A stretch of DNA of 25,381 bases from Rhizobiaceae bacterium (lineage in GTDB: Bacteria; Pseudomonadota; Alphaproteobacteria; Rhizobiales; Rhizobiaceae), in the NCBI GenBank assembly GCA_021648425.1, contig JAKISV010000015.1, positions 1-25,381 on the forward strand, in the 5' to 3' direction. The translations under genes were made by a program, and so were the position numbers. The notes under the pieces were generated by a model. It worked only from the letters and a program-made list of their open reading frames with translations. It was not told the origin of the DNA and did no database searches. Below, one piece after another: positions 1 through 7,512 of this stretch (its first letter is position 1; each line of letters begins with the position of its first letter).

Positions 1-890
1 AGATTTCCAACCCGTTGGGAAAATTTACCTTGTCGGGCCCTGCGGAATATCTGGCTGAACCCAAGGCCCTGAAAAGTAAGTCGCGGGACGGGCTTGAAAT
101 TCCGGTGTTGTTGACGTTACCCAAAGGGATCAAGCCTGAAAAAGTACCAATGATTGTTCAGGTTCACGGTGGACCGGCCGCAGTTGATGCATGGGGTTAT
201 AATCATGCGAGGCAGTTTCTGGCCAATCGTGGCTATGCCGTTTTAAGCGTCAATTATCGTGGATCAACAGGGTATGGTAAAGCATTTCAGAAGGCCGGTT
301 TTCGCCAGTATGGGCGCGCCATGCAGGATGATATTATTGATGCGGCGAAATGGGCGATCAATGAGGGTATCGGGGATGGGGAAAAGGTTGCAATTTACGG
401 TGGCAGTTTTGGCGGTTATTCGGCGCTGATGGGGGTTGCACGCGATCCGGACTTTTTTGCAGCGGCTATTTCCATTGTGGGCGTAAGTGATTTTGAATAT
501 CAAATTCAGAACAGCCCCTTTTCATGGGGGTTAACCAAGGCCTATACGACCCGGTATTTTGGGGATGCCGAGAATGAACAGGACCTGCGTGAAATGCGAG
601 AAAATTCACCGGTTAATCTGATCGCCAATATCAAGGCTCCCATATTGCTTGCTCACGGCATCAATGACCGGGTGGTTGATCGCGCACAGTCTGAAATATT
701 CGAGCGCAAACTAAAAGAGCAGGGCAAAGAATATGAGGCCTATTATTATGAAAAAGAAGGCCATGGTTTTCGGCGCTGGCAGACCAAGATATTTTATTAC
801 CGAAAACTGGAAAATTTCCTGGCACGCCACCTTGGTGGCCGCGATGGGGGCTTTGACTATATCGAGATAGCGGCAGAATATATTGATTAG
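1..890 (+). CDS. S9 family (prolyl oligopeptidase-type) serine peptidase, C-terminal part
   Basis: This is a partial gene. The reading frame is open from base 3 at the window edge, so the TTG at 15 is not a true start and the N-terminal beta-propeller half lies outside. What remains is the alpha/beta-hydrolase catalytic domain of an S9 peptidase, which cleaves short peptides. Counting from the TTG at 15, the nucleophile is Ser131 in GGSFGGY, the acid is Asp218 in HGINDRVVD and the base is His250 in EGHGF. An HGGP motif near residues 51-54 precedes the nucleophile, as is usual in this family. The gene ends 9 bases before the stop of the convergent lsrB. The family call is secure; the substrate and the cell compartment cannot be judged without the N-terminus. 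Confidence 0.9.
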   Translation, partial: ISNPLGKFTLSGPAEYLAEPKALKSKSRDGLEIPVLLTLPKGIKPEKVPMIVQVHGGPAAVDAWGYNHARQFLANRGYAVLSVNYRGSTGYGKAFQKAGFRQYGRAMQDDIIDAAKWAINEGIGDGEKVAIYGGSFGGYSALMGVARDPDFFAAAISIVGVSDFEYQIQNSPFSWGLTKAYTTRYFGDAENEQDLREMRENSPVNLIANIKAPILLAHGINDRVVDRAQSEIFERKLKEQGKEYEAYYYEKEGHGFRRWQTKIFYYRKLENFLARHLGGRDGGFDYIEIAAEYID

Positions 891-917
891 GTCCTGACCC
901 TAGTAGCTCCAGGACCT
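889..917. terminator. Inverted repeat over two convergent stop codons, possible bidirectional terminator
   Basis: AGGTCCTG at 889-896 and CAGGACCT at 910-917 form a perfect 8-base-pair stem with a 13-base loop. The repeat covers the ends of both the peptidase gene and lsrB, where a two-way transcription stop would be expected. Neither side has a proper T-tract, only TTGATTT on the plus side, so intrinsic termination is uncertain. Confidence 0.45.
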
Positions 918-1790
918 TGATTTAGACACCAGAAAATCCCGGAACGCTTTAAGCCTTGCGGATGAGCGCAGTTCTTCGGGATAGCAGAAATAGGTGTTGA
1001 AACTGGGGACTTCGACATTTTGCATCAATTGCATCAGGCCGGAGCGGTCTTCGATGAGATAATCGGGGAAGAGCGCGATGCCCGCTCCTGCTTCCACCAC
1101 CTTGCGCATGGCAATCAGATTGTTGACGCGGAAAACGGATTTTCGCGGGTTGTTGTTTTTACGACCGGCTGTTGCCAGCCAGTTCATATTGGCGAGAAAG
1201 GGGGGTGCTTCATCGCCAAAAGTGATGATGGCATGATCATCAAGGTCTTCTATGGCTTTTGGCTGTCCGTTTCGCTTGACGTAGGCGGGAGAAGCATAAA
1301 TGTGGAAATGCACGGTGAACAGGCGGCGTTGAATTAAATCCGACTGGGTGGGCTGGCGCAGGCGAATGGCACAATCGGCCTTGCGCATGGACAAATCAAT
1401 TTCCTCATTGGTGAGCAACAATTCCAATTGCACATCGGGATATAAGTGGATGAATTCGTGTATTCTTGTGGTGAGCCAACTGGTGCCAAGGCCCACGGTG
1501 GTAGTTACTTTAAGCGGACCCTTTGGGGTTTGGGTGGAATCTTTGAGTTTAGCCTGTACAGCATCGAGTTTGAGCAACACATCATGGGCGGTTTCATAAA
1601 GGGATTCGCCTTGTTCTGTCAGAACGAGACCACGGGCATGGCGACGAAACAGGGGGACGCCGAGATTTTGCTCCAGGGTGGAAATCTGGCGCGAAATGGC
1701 GGATTGGCTCAGATTGAGTTTATCACCGGCGTGGGTGAAACTCGAAGCCTCGGCCACCGCGTGAAATATCCGTAATTTATCCCAGTCCAT
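900..1790 (-). CDS. lsrB: LysR-type transcriptional regulator, LsrB/VtlR type
   Basis: This is a 296-residue LysR-type regulator. It has an N-terminal winged helix-turn-helix (about residues 1-60, with the NLSQSAISRQI recognition region at 26-36) and a periplasmic-binding-protein-like effector domain from about 90. The ATG at 1790 follows a strong AGGAGG (complement of 1798-1803) with 7 bases between. It lies 59 bases downstream of trxB on the same strand, which is where rhizobial LsrB and Brucella VtlR sit; those proteins govern cell-surface, redox and small-RNA genes. LsrB is reported to be redox-active through cysteines. Only two cysteines are present here, Cys140 and Cys269, so the redox role is uncertain. 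The LysR call is firm; the orthologue name rests mainly on gene order. Confidence 0.85.
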   Translation of the reverse strand: MDWDKLRIFHAVAEASSFTHAGDKLNLSQSAISRQISTLEQNLGVPLFRRHARGLVLTEQGESLYETAHDVLLKLDAVQAKLKDSTQTPKGPLKVTTTVGLGTSWLTTRIHEFIHLYPDVQLELLLTNEEIDLSMRKADCAIRLRQPTQSDLIQRRLFTVHFHIYASPAYVKRNGQPKAIEDLDDHAIITFGDEAPPFLANMNWLATAGRKNNNPRKSVFRVNNLIAMRKVVEAGAGIALFPDYLIEDRSGLMQLMQNVEVPSFNTYFCYPEELRSSARLKAFRDFLVSKSRSWSY

Positions 1791-1810
1791 GGGGCATCCT
1801 CCTCACCGCC

Positions 1811-1834
1811 GCAGTGTAATAGGCAGTGTAATAG
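1811..1834. repeat. Perfect tandem duplication of a 12-base unit
   Basis: GCAGTGTAATAG occurs twice with no gap, at 1811-1822 and 1823-1834. It fills much of the 59-base spacer between trxB and lsrB, just upstream of the lsrB ribosome-binding site. It could be a paired regulator site or a recent slippage duplication. Confidence 0.9.
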
Positions 1835-1849
1835 AAGGTATATAAGTAG

Positions 1850-2794
1850 TTATTCGTTTTGCGCCAGATATTTTTCAGCTTCCAGGGCCGCCATACATCC
1901 AAGGCCGGCAGCTGTCACGGCCTGGCGAAAGACATCGTCGGTAATATCTCCAGCAGCATAGACACCTGGAATTTCGGTGGCGGTAGAATCCGGCGCAGTC
2001 CACAGGTAGCCGGATTTGTTCATTTTCAGCCTGCCCTTAAACAGCTCGCTTTGGGGGGCGTGACCGATGGCGATGAATATTCCGTTGATTGGAATTTCGG
2101 TGATTTTGTCAGTTTTGACGTTTTTAATACGTGCGCCGGTAACGGATGGCGGCATTGAATGTTCGCCGGTGATTTCTTCAAGAACGCTGTCCCAGATGAT
2201 TTCGACATTTTCTTTTTTGAACAGGCGTTGCTGCAATATTTTCTCTGAACGCAATTCATCGCGGCGGTGGATAAGGGTGACTTTTTTGGCCAGGTTTGAC
2301 AGATACAGCGCTTCTTCGACAGCAGTGTTGCCACCACCAACAACAATCACATCCTTGCCACGATAGAAAAACCCGTCGCAGGTGGCGCAGGCTGATACGC
2401 CAAAGCCCATGAATGTCTGTTCGGATTCCAGGCCCAGCCATTTGGCTTTGGCACCGGTGGCAATTATCAGCGTATCACCGGTATAAAGCTGCCCGCCATC
2501 GCCAACGGCTTCAAACGGACGCGCATCCAGATTAACGCTGACAATGTGGTCTGCAACGATATTGGTGCCAACTTTATTGGCCTGGGCCAGCATCTGCTCC
2601 ATCAACCAGGGGCCTTCAATCGTTTCAGCAAATCCCGGATAATTTTCGACTTCGGAAGAAATAGTAAGCTGACCGCCTTGTTCAATACCGGCAATCAGGG
2701 TGGGTTCGAGCAGGGCGCGGGAGGCATAGATACCTGCGGTATAGCCTGCAGGACCGGAACCGATGATCAGGACTTTGGAGTGTTGGGCGTTCAT
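1850..2794 (-). CDS. trxB: Thioredoxin-disulfide reductase
   Basis: This FAD enzyme (314 residues, full length for the family) reduces thioredoxin with NADPH in the cytoplasm. An N-terminal FAD-binding GSGPAG lies at 12-17. The redox-active CATC has Cys136 and Cys139. The NADPH-binding GGGNTA lies at 153-158, followed by HRRDELR, and the C-terminal FAD motif AAGDITDD closes the protein. The ATG at 2794 has only a weak GGA upstream. The gene lies 36 bases after a GT25 gene on the same strand, so it may be read through from the glycosyltransferase operon as well as from its own promoter. lsrB follows. In rhizobia an lrp gene usually sits next to trxB; none is present here. Confidence 0.97.
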   Translation of the reverse strand: MNAQHSKVLIIGSGPAGYTAGIYASRALLEPTLIAGIEQGGQLTISSEVENYPGFAETIEGPWLMEQMLAQANKVGTNIVADHIVSVNLDARPFEAVGDGGQLYTGDTLIIATGAKAKWLGLESEQTFMGFGVSACATCDGFFYRGKDVIVVGGGNTAVEEALYLSNLAKKVTLIHRRDELRSEKILQQRLFKKENVEIIWDSVLEEITGEHSMPPSVTGARIKNVKTDKITEIPINGIFIAIGHAPQSELFKGRLKMNKSGYLWTAPDSTATEIPGVYAAGDITDDVFRQAVTAAGLGCMAALEAEKYLAQNE

Positions 2795-2830
2795 ATTTTT
2801 GAAATTCCAATGTGATGAGCGGTGGAAATA

Positions 2831-3637
2831 TTAATCAGTTATATGGACTTGAAAATCCTCAATTTCAACTGCTACGAGGCGACGATTTGCTTTGGTAATT
2901 GTGGATAACTGGCGCAGACCCATACGCAATTGTGAAAAAACTCTTCGCCATTTGAATTTGAACGCTGAAAAGGCACCGGAAGGGGAGGGTTTGTCGTGAG
3001 AACTGGTGCCAATTGAAGAAGTGGTTTTCAGGGGCAAAACAATTCCATAAGCCTCACACTGGTCAAGCTGCATGGCGGCGGCGGGCTCTATTTGCCAGGA
3101 TGACATCTGGTAGGCTGCAGCGATAATCGCATCGGCAAGGCCAGCAGCGCGGGTGGAGTTATCAAGTAAAATCTGTGCGCCACGGGGCCACAACACGTAG
3201 GCAGCTGCGCCCGTTCTGTCCTGATAGAGCCGGGTGAGGTTGGTGGATGCATCCAGCTTGAGGGGTGTGTGGGCAAGTATTTTTTTGCGGCTTCTTATTT
3301 CCAGGGTCACGTGATGTGCATCAACCTGGTTTTGCAAAAGATCAAGAATTGCTGGAACCCTGGAAGACAAAAAGGCATCATCTTCAAGTATCAGTGCGGG
3401 TTTTTTGCTATCTTTTACCATTTGCCAGGCGGTGCGGTGGCTATCGAGGCAGGCGACTTCACCTGCGCGCATGGGGCGTTCCCACTGGAGGGAACGGGCT
3501 GCTAACTCATCAGGGTTTACATCCTGTGCCCGGGTTGCACGAATTCTTTGATATTCCAGACCCAACCGTTTCATCTGCCGGCGCTGGAAGGCCATTCGAT
3601 CTTTTTCTTTGTCCAGATTAATGATCAGTATCTTCAT
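2831..3637 (-). CDS. Glycosyltransferase family 25 protein, likely LPS core biosynthesis
   Basis: This 268-residue protein matches family GT25, which adds sugars to lipooligosaccharide. It begins with a typical IINLDKEKDRM segment and has the LEDDAF acidic motif (Glu85-Asp86-Asp87) that binds the metal and sugar nucleotide. About 60 C-terminal residues are basic and poorly typed. Its ATG overlaps the stop of the upstream GT4 gene by 4 bases (ATGA), which points to coupled translation. It is last in the glycosyltransferase run before trxB. The place corresponds to lpsC/lpsD of the rhizobial core cluster, but I cannot assign which. It shares only family features with the second GT25 gene at 4770-5531. 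Confidence 0.85.
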   Translation of the reverse strand: MKILIINLDKEKDRMAFQRRQMKRLGLEYQRIRATRAQDVNPDELAARSLQWERPMRAGEVACLDSHRTAWQMVKDSKKPALILEDDAFLSSRVPAILDLLQNQVDAHHVTLEIRSRKKILAHTPLKLDASTNLTRLYQDRTGAAAYVLWPRGAQILLDNSTRAAGLADAIIAAAYQMSSWQIEPAAAMQLDQCEAYGIVLPLKTTSSIGTSSHDKPSPSGAFSAFKFKWRRVFSQLRMGLRQLSTITKANRRLVAVEIEDFQVHITD

Positions 3638-4773
3638 AGGGGGTGGTTGCCAACTTTACCCGAAAACAAGTTGAGATACTGGTCGGTAATAGCCTTTTTA
3701 GAGAAGCATTTCTCGAGCGTATCGTAACCGCCGGCAATGAGGGTTTTGCGTAATTTTTTTTCATCGCGCAGACGCTGCAATGCTGTAGCGAGATTGTCGA
3801 TGATGATATTTTCATCAATCCTGTTGAGATTTTTGTCAGCATCAATTGTTGCATAGTCTACGAGCAGGCCGTTTATTTTGACATCCAGCTGGTTGTCCTG
3901 ATTTTGAGTGTCGCTCTCATCGCGCATAAACCACGAAGGGCCTTCGGTGGGGGTGCGGGCTGAAACTACCGGCAGGCCGAGGTTCCACGCTTCCAGTATA
4001 ACATTGCCCAGGGGTTCATGGCGCGAGGGCATGCAGAAAACATCGCTGGCGGCAAGAATATGTTCGGGTTCTTTTTGCCAGCCGGAAAAACGCAGGCGCT
4101 CAACCATGCCGACTTCTTTTGCAATAGCTGTTAGATTGTCCTTTTCTTTACCGTCACCCACCAGCCAGAGCCAGGCATTGTCGAGTTTGGCGGTGGCGCG
4201 AATGAGCAGGTCCATGCCTTTGCGGTGCACAAAACGCCCGGCGCTGGATATTACAAATGCATCCTGCGGTGTATTGAGCGCCGCGCGCGAGATGGGTTTT
4301 GGCGTTACTTCTTTTGGGAAATTGGAAACTATTTCAACGCGCTTTTCCCAACCCAGATTTCGGCAGCGTTCACCAATGCCTGGTACATTGCCGATCATCA
4401 CGTCACTATTGCCAAAGTGTTTGAGGCTTTGGGGAAAATCGCCAAGGCGGGTGATTTTTATGGCCTGAGGATAGGCTGGCATCAGGCGACTGGCGCGGGG
4501 CATCCAGGCAATAATTGCATCGGGTTGGAATTCTTCTGCCATACGCTGAACTTTTTGACTCAGCATGAACCAGAGAAAATAGCGGGAAAATGAAAGATAA
4601 TGATAATTACTCTGGATAGTTTCCCCCAGACCGGCAATTTCACCACGCCAGCTGCGGTTGGGGCGAATTACGAATTTTTGTTCAATGCCACGCTCGGCCA
4701 ATGAGAGTGCCAGATTGACAAAAAAACGTTCGGCACCGCCTTCTTTTCCCAGATGCAGATGGATTATTTTCAT
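3634..4773 (-). CDS. lpsE: Glycosyltransferase family 4 protein, LpsE-like
   Basis: This 379-residue GT-B enzyme of family GT4 probably transfers a sugar to the LPS core at the inner face of the cytoplasmic membrane. The N-terminus has the GKEGGAERFFVNLA acceptor-domain segment. The donor domain starts near AGRFVHRKG (179-185), and the EX7E motif is Glu253/Glu261 in RHEPLGNVILEAW. The overall pattern resembles LpsE of rhizobia, and it sits in the expected cluster. An unusual stretch rich in Asp, Asn and Gln at about 285-298, after the FMRDE segment, interrupts a region that is short in the relatives I recall. It is joined by 4-base overlaps to the GT25 genes on both sides. The GT4 call is firm; the lpsE symbol is moderate. 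Confidence 0.85.
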   Translation of the reverse strand: MKIIHLHLGKEGGAERFFVNLALSLAERGIEQKFVIRPNRSWRGEIAGLGETIQSNYHYLSFSRYFLWFMLSQKVQRMAEEFQPDAIIAWMPRASRLMPAYPQAIKITRLGDFPQSLKHFGNSDVMIGNVPGIGERCRNLGWEKRVEIVSNFPKEVTPKPISRAALNTPQDAFVISSAGRFVHRKGMDLLIRATAKLDNAWLWLVGDGKEKDNLTAIAKEVGMVERLRFSGWQKEPEHILAASDVFCMPSRHEPLGNVILEAWNLGLPVVSARTPTEGPSWFMRDESDTQNQDNQLDVKINGLLVDYATIDADKNLNRIDENIIIDNLATALQRLRDEKKLRKTLIAGGYDTLEKCFSKKAITDQYLNLFSGKVGNHPL

Positions 4774-5531
4774 CGGAAAATCCCAATCATGCGATGGTAA
4801 TGAAGTGCTGACTTGTATTTGAGTTGGTAAGTCATATTGCGCCAGAGGCGGCGTAAACGTGATGGTAGAGAATGGCGCGGTGTCGCTCTTCTTGCATCAC
4901 CAATGGTTCCGGTTTTGGTTTGTTGGTCACCCACTTTCACCGGTGAGGGATGAACCAGGGTGACACGCAGGTTTTTTTCCCAGTAGAATTTATGGTCCTC
5001 ATCTACCGGACGGAAAAAGGGAATGGATATTTCCACCAGCTTTTTTGCCGTTTCGGCACGAAGGGCATAGGCGAGCAGGCAGGTTGGCACCTGGTAGGGT
5101 ACGGTCAGGTCATTAAAGGGGGTGAGGCTTGTTTCGTGGATTATTTTAGGATGCTTTTTGAGAGAAAACATCTTAGCCATATCCCAATCTTCAGTGGAAA
5201 CTGAAAGGGCTTCGAGTACGGGAGCCAGAGGGGAGGTGATCTGAAAATCATCTTCGAAAATAAAACCGCCTTCCTCACCGCTTTCAGCAATCTGGCGCCA
5301 GGCTTCAATGTGGGAGAGGTAACAGCCGATTTCCGGCTTTACGAGGGGGTATTTATAGCGGCGTGTTGCCATGTCCGCGTTATAAACACGAGCGATTTCT
5401 TCATCACTCAGTTCCCAGCCATTGACCGCATTGATGCGGGAAAATGCAATTTTTTCGGCCTTAAACTGCCGACGGGAATTTTCCAGTCGTGCATGGTTTT
5501 TATCCAGATTGATAAGGTATGAGTGCCACAT
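4770..5531 (-). CDS. Glycosyltransferase family 25 protein, likely LPS core biosynthesis
   Basis: This is a second GT25 enzyme, 253 residues, beginning SYLINLDKNHARL. It has the conserved EIGCYLSHIEAW segment (67-78) and the acidic motif FEDDF (Glu93-Asp94-Asp95). The C-terminus is basic, as often in this family. The ATG at 5531 has no clear Shine-Dalgarno sequence. It is downstream of lpsB across an 89-base gap and overlaps the next gene (lpsE-like) by 4 bases. The gap may hold its own weak promoter, but I saw no convincing one. The donor and acceptor sugars cannot be read from the sequence. Confidence 0.85.
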   Translation of the reverse strand: MWHSYLINLDKNHARLENSRRQFKAEKIAFSRINAVNGWELSDEEIARVYNADMATRRYKYPLVKPEIGCYLSHIEAWRQIAESGEEGGFIFEDDFQITSPLAPVLEALSVSTEDWDMAKMFSLKKHPKIIHETSLTPFNDLTVPYQVPTCLLAYALRAETAKKLVEISIPFFRPVDEDHKFYWEKNLRVTLVHPSPVKVGDQQTKTGTIGDARRATPRHSLPSRLRRLWRNMTYQLKYKSALHYHRMIGIFR

Positions 5532-5620
5532 GGGGATGAATAATTCGATTATCTTTGGAGTTAGAAGAGCTTATCGCAGTGGTGTTACATCATTCAAGAA
5601 ATGTGAACAAGCGCCAGCTG

Positions 5621-6679
5621 TCAGGCTTTTTGTACGCTGTTATAAACTTCCAGAATTTGAGCGGCTTCGCGTTCTATGCGGAAGTTGGCGTGAACGTGAG
5701 CAAGGGCGTTTTTCGCGTGCTGGCGGGTGAGCTTGTCATCATTGATATAAAGTTCAATTGCATTCACCATTTGTGAGACATTGCCCGGTTCAATCAACGC
5801 TCCGGTTTCATCTTTCATGACCAGTTCGGGAAATGCACCCACCGTCGTCGCCACCACAGGCACCGCACAGGCCATGGCTTCCAGAGGAGTGAGGCCAAAG
5901 CCTTCCCAGCGTTGGGGGGCGACAAACAGGGACAGGGTTTTGTACCAGTGCGAGATTTCATCAACGGGTACTTCACCTGGAAAAAGAATGCGGTTTTCGA
6001 GGCCCGCAGCAGCAACTTTACTTTTTTGTTGTTGCAGAAAATTTGCGTGGCTCTGGGTGGCGCGTCCCATGATAACAGCCGTTGCGTCTTTATGGCGGGG
6101 CAGGAGATTAATCATTGCATCGACAAATACATCTGTGCCTTGTTGTTTGCGAATGCGTCCAAAACAGCCAATGACAAAATTTCCGGGAATATTTTTGGCA
6201 ACTCTCAACGCCGAAATGTCTTCAGCGGGAGCAAAGTCATCAAGTGGGATGCCGTGCAGGATAACGCTATTATCAACTTCAAGATATTTTGCGGTTGCTG
6301 AAGAAGTGGCAATTACGTGGTCCATCTGCCGAATAAGGAATTTGGTATAAGTGGAATGGTTGCGTTGAGAGGCGGAGGTGAATACCAGCTTATAGGGGTG
6401 GCGCAAGATATGTTTGAGAAACAGCCCCAGCAGCATCTCGATGTTTCGCCTTGCATGCCAGATGCGAGGACTGCCGGAGCGGGTTTTGGTATAGCCCAGG
6501 GATAGCAGACGTTGGAAAGGAATACGCGGCAGGAAAGCGGGTAAGCCAATGCCAAAAGAAACAATGCCAACGGTTTTTGCCTGAACCGGCACCAGGCGTA
6601 CGATGGTCGAGGTGACCCCGGACAGGCGGCGATTGAGGTTTGGGGTAATGATTTCTATATCGGGATCCAGGGGTAACAT
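5621..6679 (-). CDS. lpsB: LPS core glycosyltransferase LpsB (family GT4)
   Basis: This 352-residue GT4 enzyme closely resembles LpsB of Sinorhizobium (LpcC in R. leguminosarum), which adds mannose to the inner LPS core. Telling features are NLNRRLSGVTSTIVRLVP at 14-31, the IWHARRNIEML segment (73-83), the donor-domain start FGRIRKQQGTD (173-183) and the EX7E motif at Glu259/Glu267 in RWEGFGLTPLEAMA. The ATG at 6679 is preceded by AAAGG with 6 bases between, a good ribosome-binding site. It is the first gene of the minus-strand glycosyltransferase run and is divergent from a methyltransferase/exporter group. Loss of LpsB in rhizobia truncates the core and harms symbiosis; the same role is inferred here. 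Confidence 0.9.
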   Translation of the reverse strand: MLPLDPDIEIITPNLNRRLSGVTSTIVRLVPVQAKTVGIVSFGIGLPAFLPRIPFQRLLSLGYTKTRSGSPRIWHARRNIEMLLGLFLKHILRHPYKLVFTSASQRNHSTYTKFLIRQMDHVIATSSATAKYLEVDNSVILHGIPLDDFAPAEDISALRVAKNIPGNFVIGCFGRIRKQQGTDVFVDAMINLLPRHKDATAVIMGRATQSHANFLQQQKSKVAAAGLENRILFPGEVPVDEISHWYKTLSLFVAPQRWEGFGLTPLEAMACAVPVVATTVGAFPELVMKDETGALIEPGNVSQMVNAIELYINDDKLTRQHAKNALAHVHANFRIEREAAQILEVYNSVQKA

Positions 6680-6706
6680 TTGCAGCCTTTAGAATTCTTC
6701 AAAGAT

Positions 6707-6747
6707 GATTGCAAACATTGTGCAAACGCGATAATTGACTTGCAATC
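6707..6747. promoter_or_regulatory. Phased TGCAA sites and inverted repeat in the lpsB/methyltransferase divergent region
   Basis: GATTGCAA at 6707-6714 and TTGCAATC at 6740-6747 form a perfect 8-base inverted repeat with centres 33 bases apart, about three DNA turns. A further TGCAAAC at 6721-6727 repeats the one at 6710-6716 exactly 11 bases on. This looks like an operator for both divergent transcription units. I could not place convincing -35/-10 boxes, and no regulator is known for it. Confidence 0.4.
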
Positions 6748-6777
6748 AATATACCCTTGAGGCCGGATAAAAAACCC

Positions 6778-7512
6778 ATGAGTTTTAGTTTTATTGTTGA
6801 AGAGCCGCCTCTTCCCACTTTGTCGCGATGGATTGAATTGAATCGCCGTTATGGCGGAAATTCTACCTTGCGGATGCTTGAGTATGAATGCCTGTCGAAA
6901 GTCGAATTAAGCGGTAAGGTTCTTGATGTGGGGGGTGGAAAAAATGCCCGCTATGTCAAACACCTACAATCCGGCATTGAATATGCCTCAGTAAATATCG
7001 ACAAGGAAATTGAACCCACCTATTTGATTAATCCCGGCGATAAATTGCCACTTGAAGATAATAGCATAGATTGCTGCAGCACCATGAATACGCTGGAACA
7101 TGTTTACGATCCCAAATTTCAGTTGAAAGAAATCAACAGGGTTCTGAAGCCGGGGGGTAAAGTTGTAATCAGTATTCCGTGGATATTTCGAATTCACGGA
7201 CATCCCGATGACTATTCGCGGCGCACGCCCAGCTGGTGGCGCATTGCACTGGAGGAAACGGGTTATTCTCAGGGTACGCTGATGCCACTTGTATGGGGTC
7301 GCTACAGTGTTGCGTCTTCAATTAGCGGAATACGTGGAATTTTTGTTGGTTTGCGCAATCATCTGGTGCATCTGCGCGATGTGCTTTACGCAACTGTATT
7401 ATTTCGAAACAGTGGTGGCAAATATTCGGGCAGGCGTGGCGAACGCATTTGCAACGTGGCACCGGGGCATTTTATTGTTGCGCATAAGCCAACGGTTAAA
7501 AAACAGGGGTGA
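6778..7512 (+). CDS. Class I SAM-dependent methyltransferase
   Basis: This 244-residue protein has the Methyltransf_11-type fold. Motif I is VLDVGGGKNARY at 48-59, the acidic strand-2 segment is VNIDKE (72-77), and NTLEHVYDP (104-112) followed by INRVLKPGG matches the post-II and III region. The in-frame ATG at 6778 is preferred over an upstream TTG at 6757, although neither has a strong ribosome-binding site. Its TGA overlaps the GTG start of the FkbM gene, so the two are translated together. In glycan clusters such enzymes often methylate sugars or handle a lipid-linked intermediate. Here it faces the core glycosyltransferases across a shared control region, so LPS or another surface glycan is the likely target. 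The actual substrate is unknown. Confidence 0.8.
   Translation: MSFSFIVEEPPLPTLSRWIELNRRYGGNSTLRMLEYECLSKVELSGKVLDVGGGKNARYVKHLQSGIEYASVNIDKEIEPTYLINPGDKLPLEDNSIDCCSTMNTLEHVYDPKFQLKEINRVLKPGGKVVISIPWIFRIHGHPDDYSRRTPSWWRIALEETGYSQGTLMPLVWGRYSVASSISGIRGIFVGLRNHLVHLRDVLYATVLFRNSGGKYSGRRGERICNVAPGHFIVAHKPTVKKQG

Noticed and set aside
3908..4468. A 186-codon open frame on the plus strand
   Set aside because: It is antisense to the lpsE-like gene, its translation has no recognisable motifs and it has no ribosome-binding site.
5781..6350. A 189-codon open frame on the plus strand
   Set aside because: It is antisense to lpsB, whose family motifs are unambiguous; the translation is low-complexity and lacks domains.
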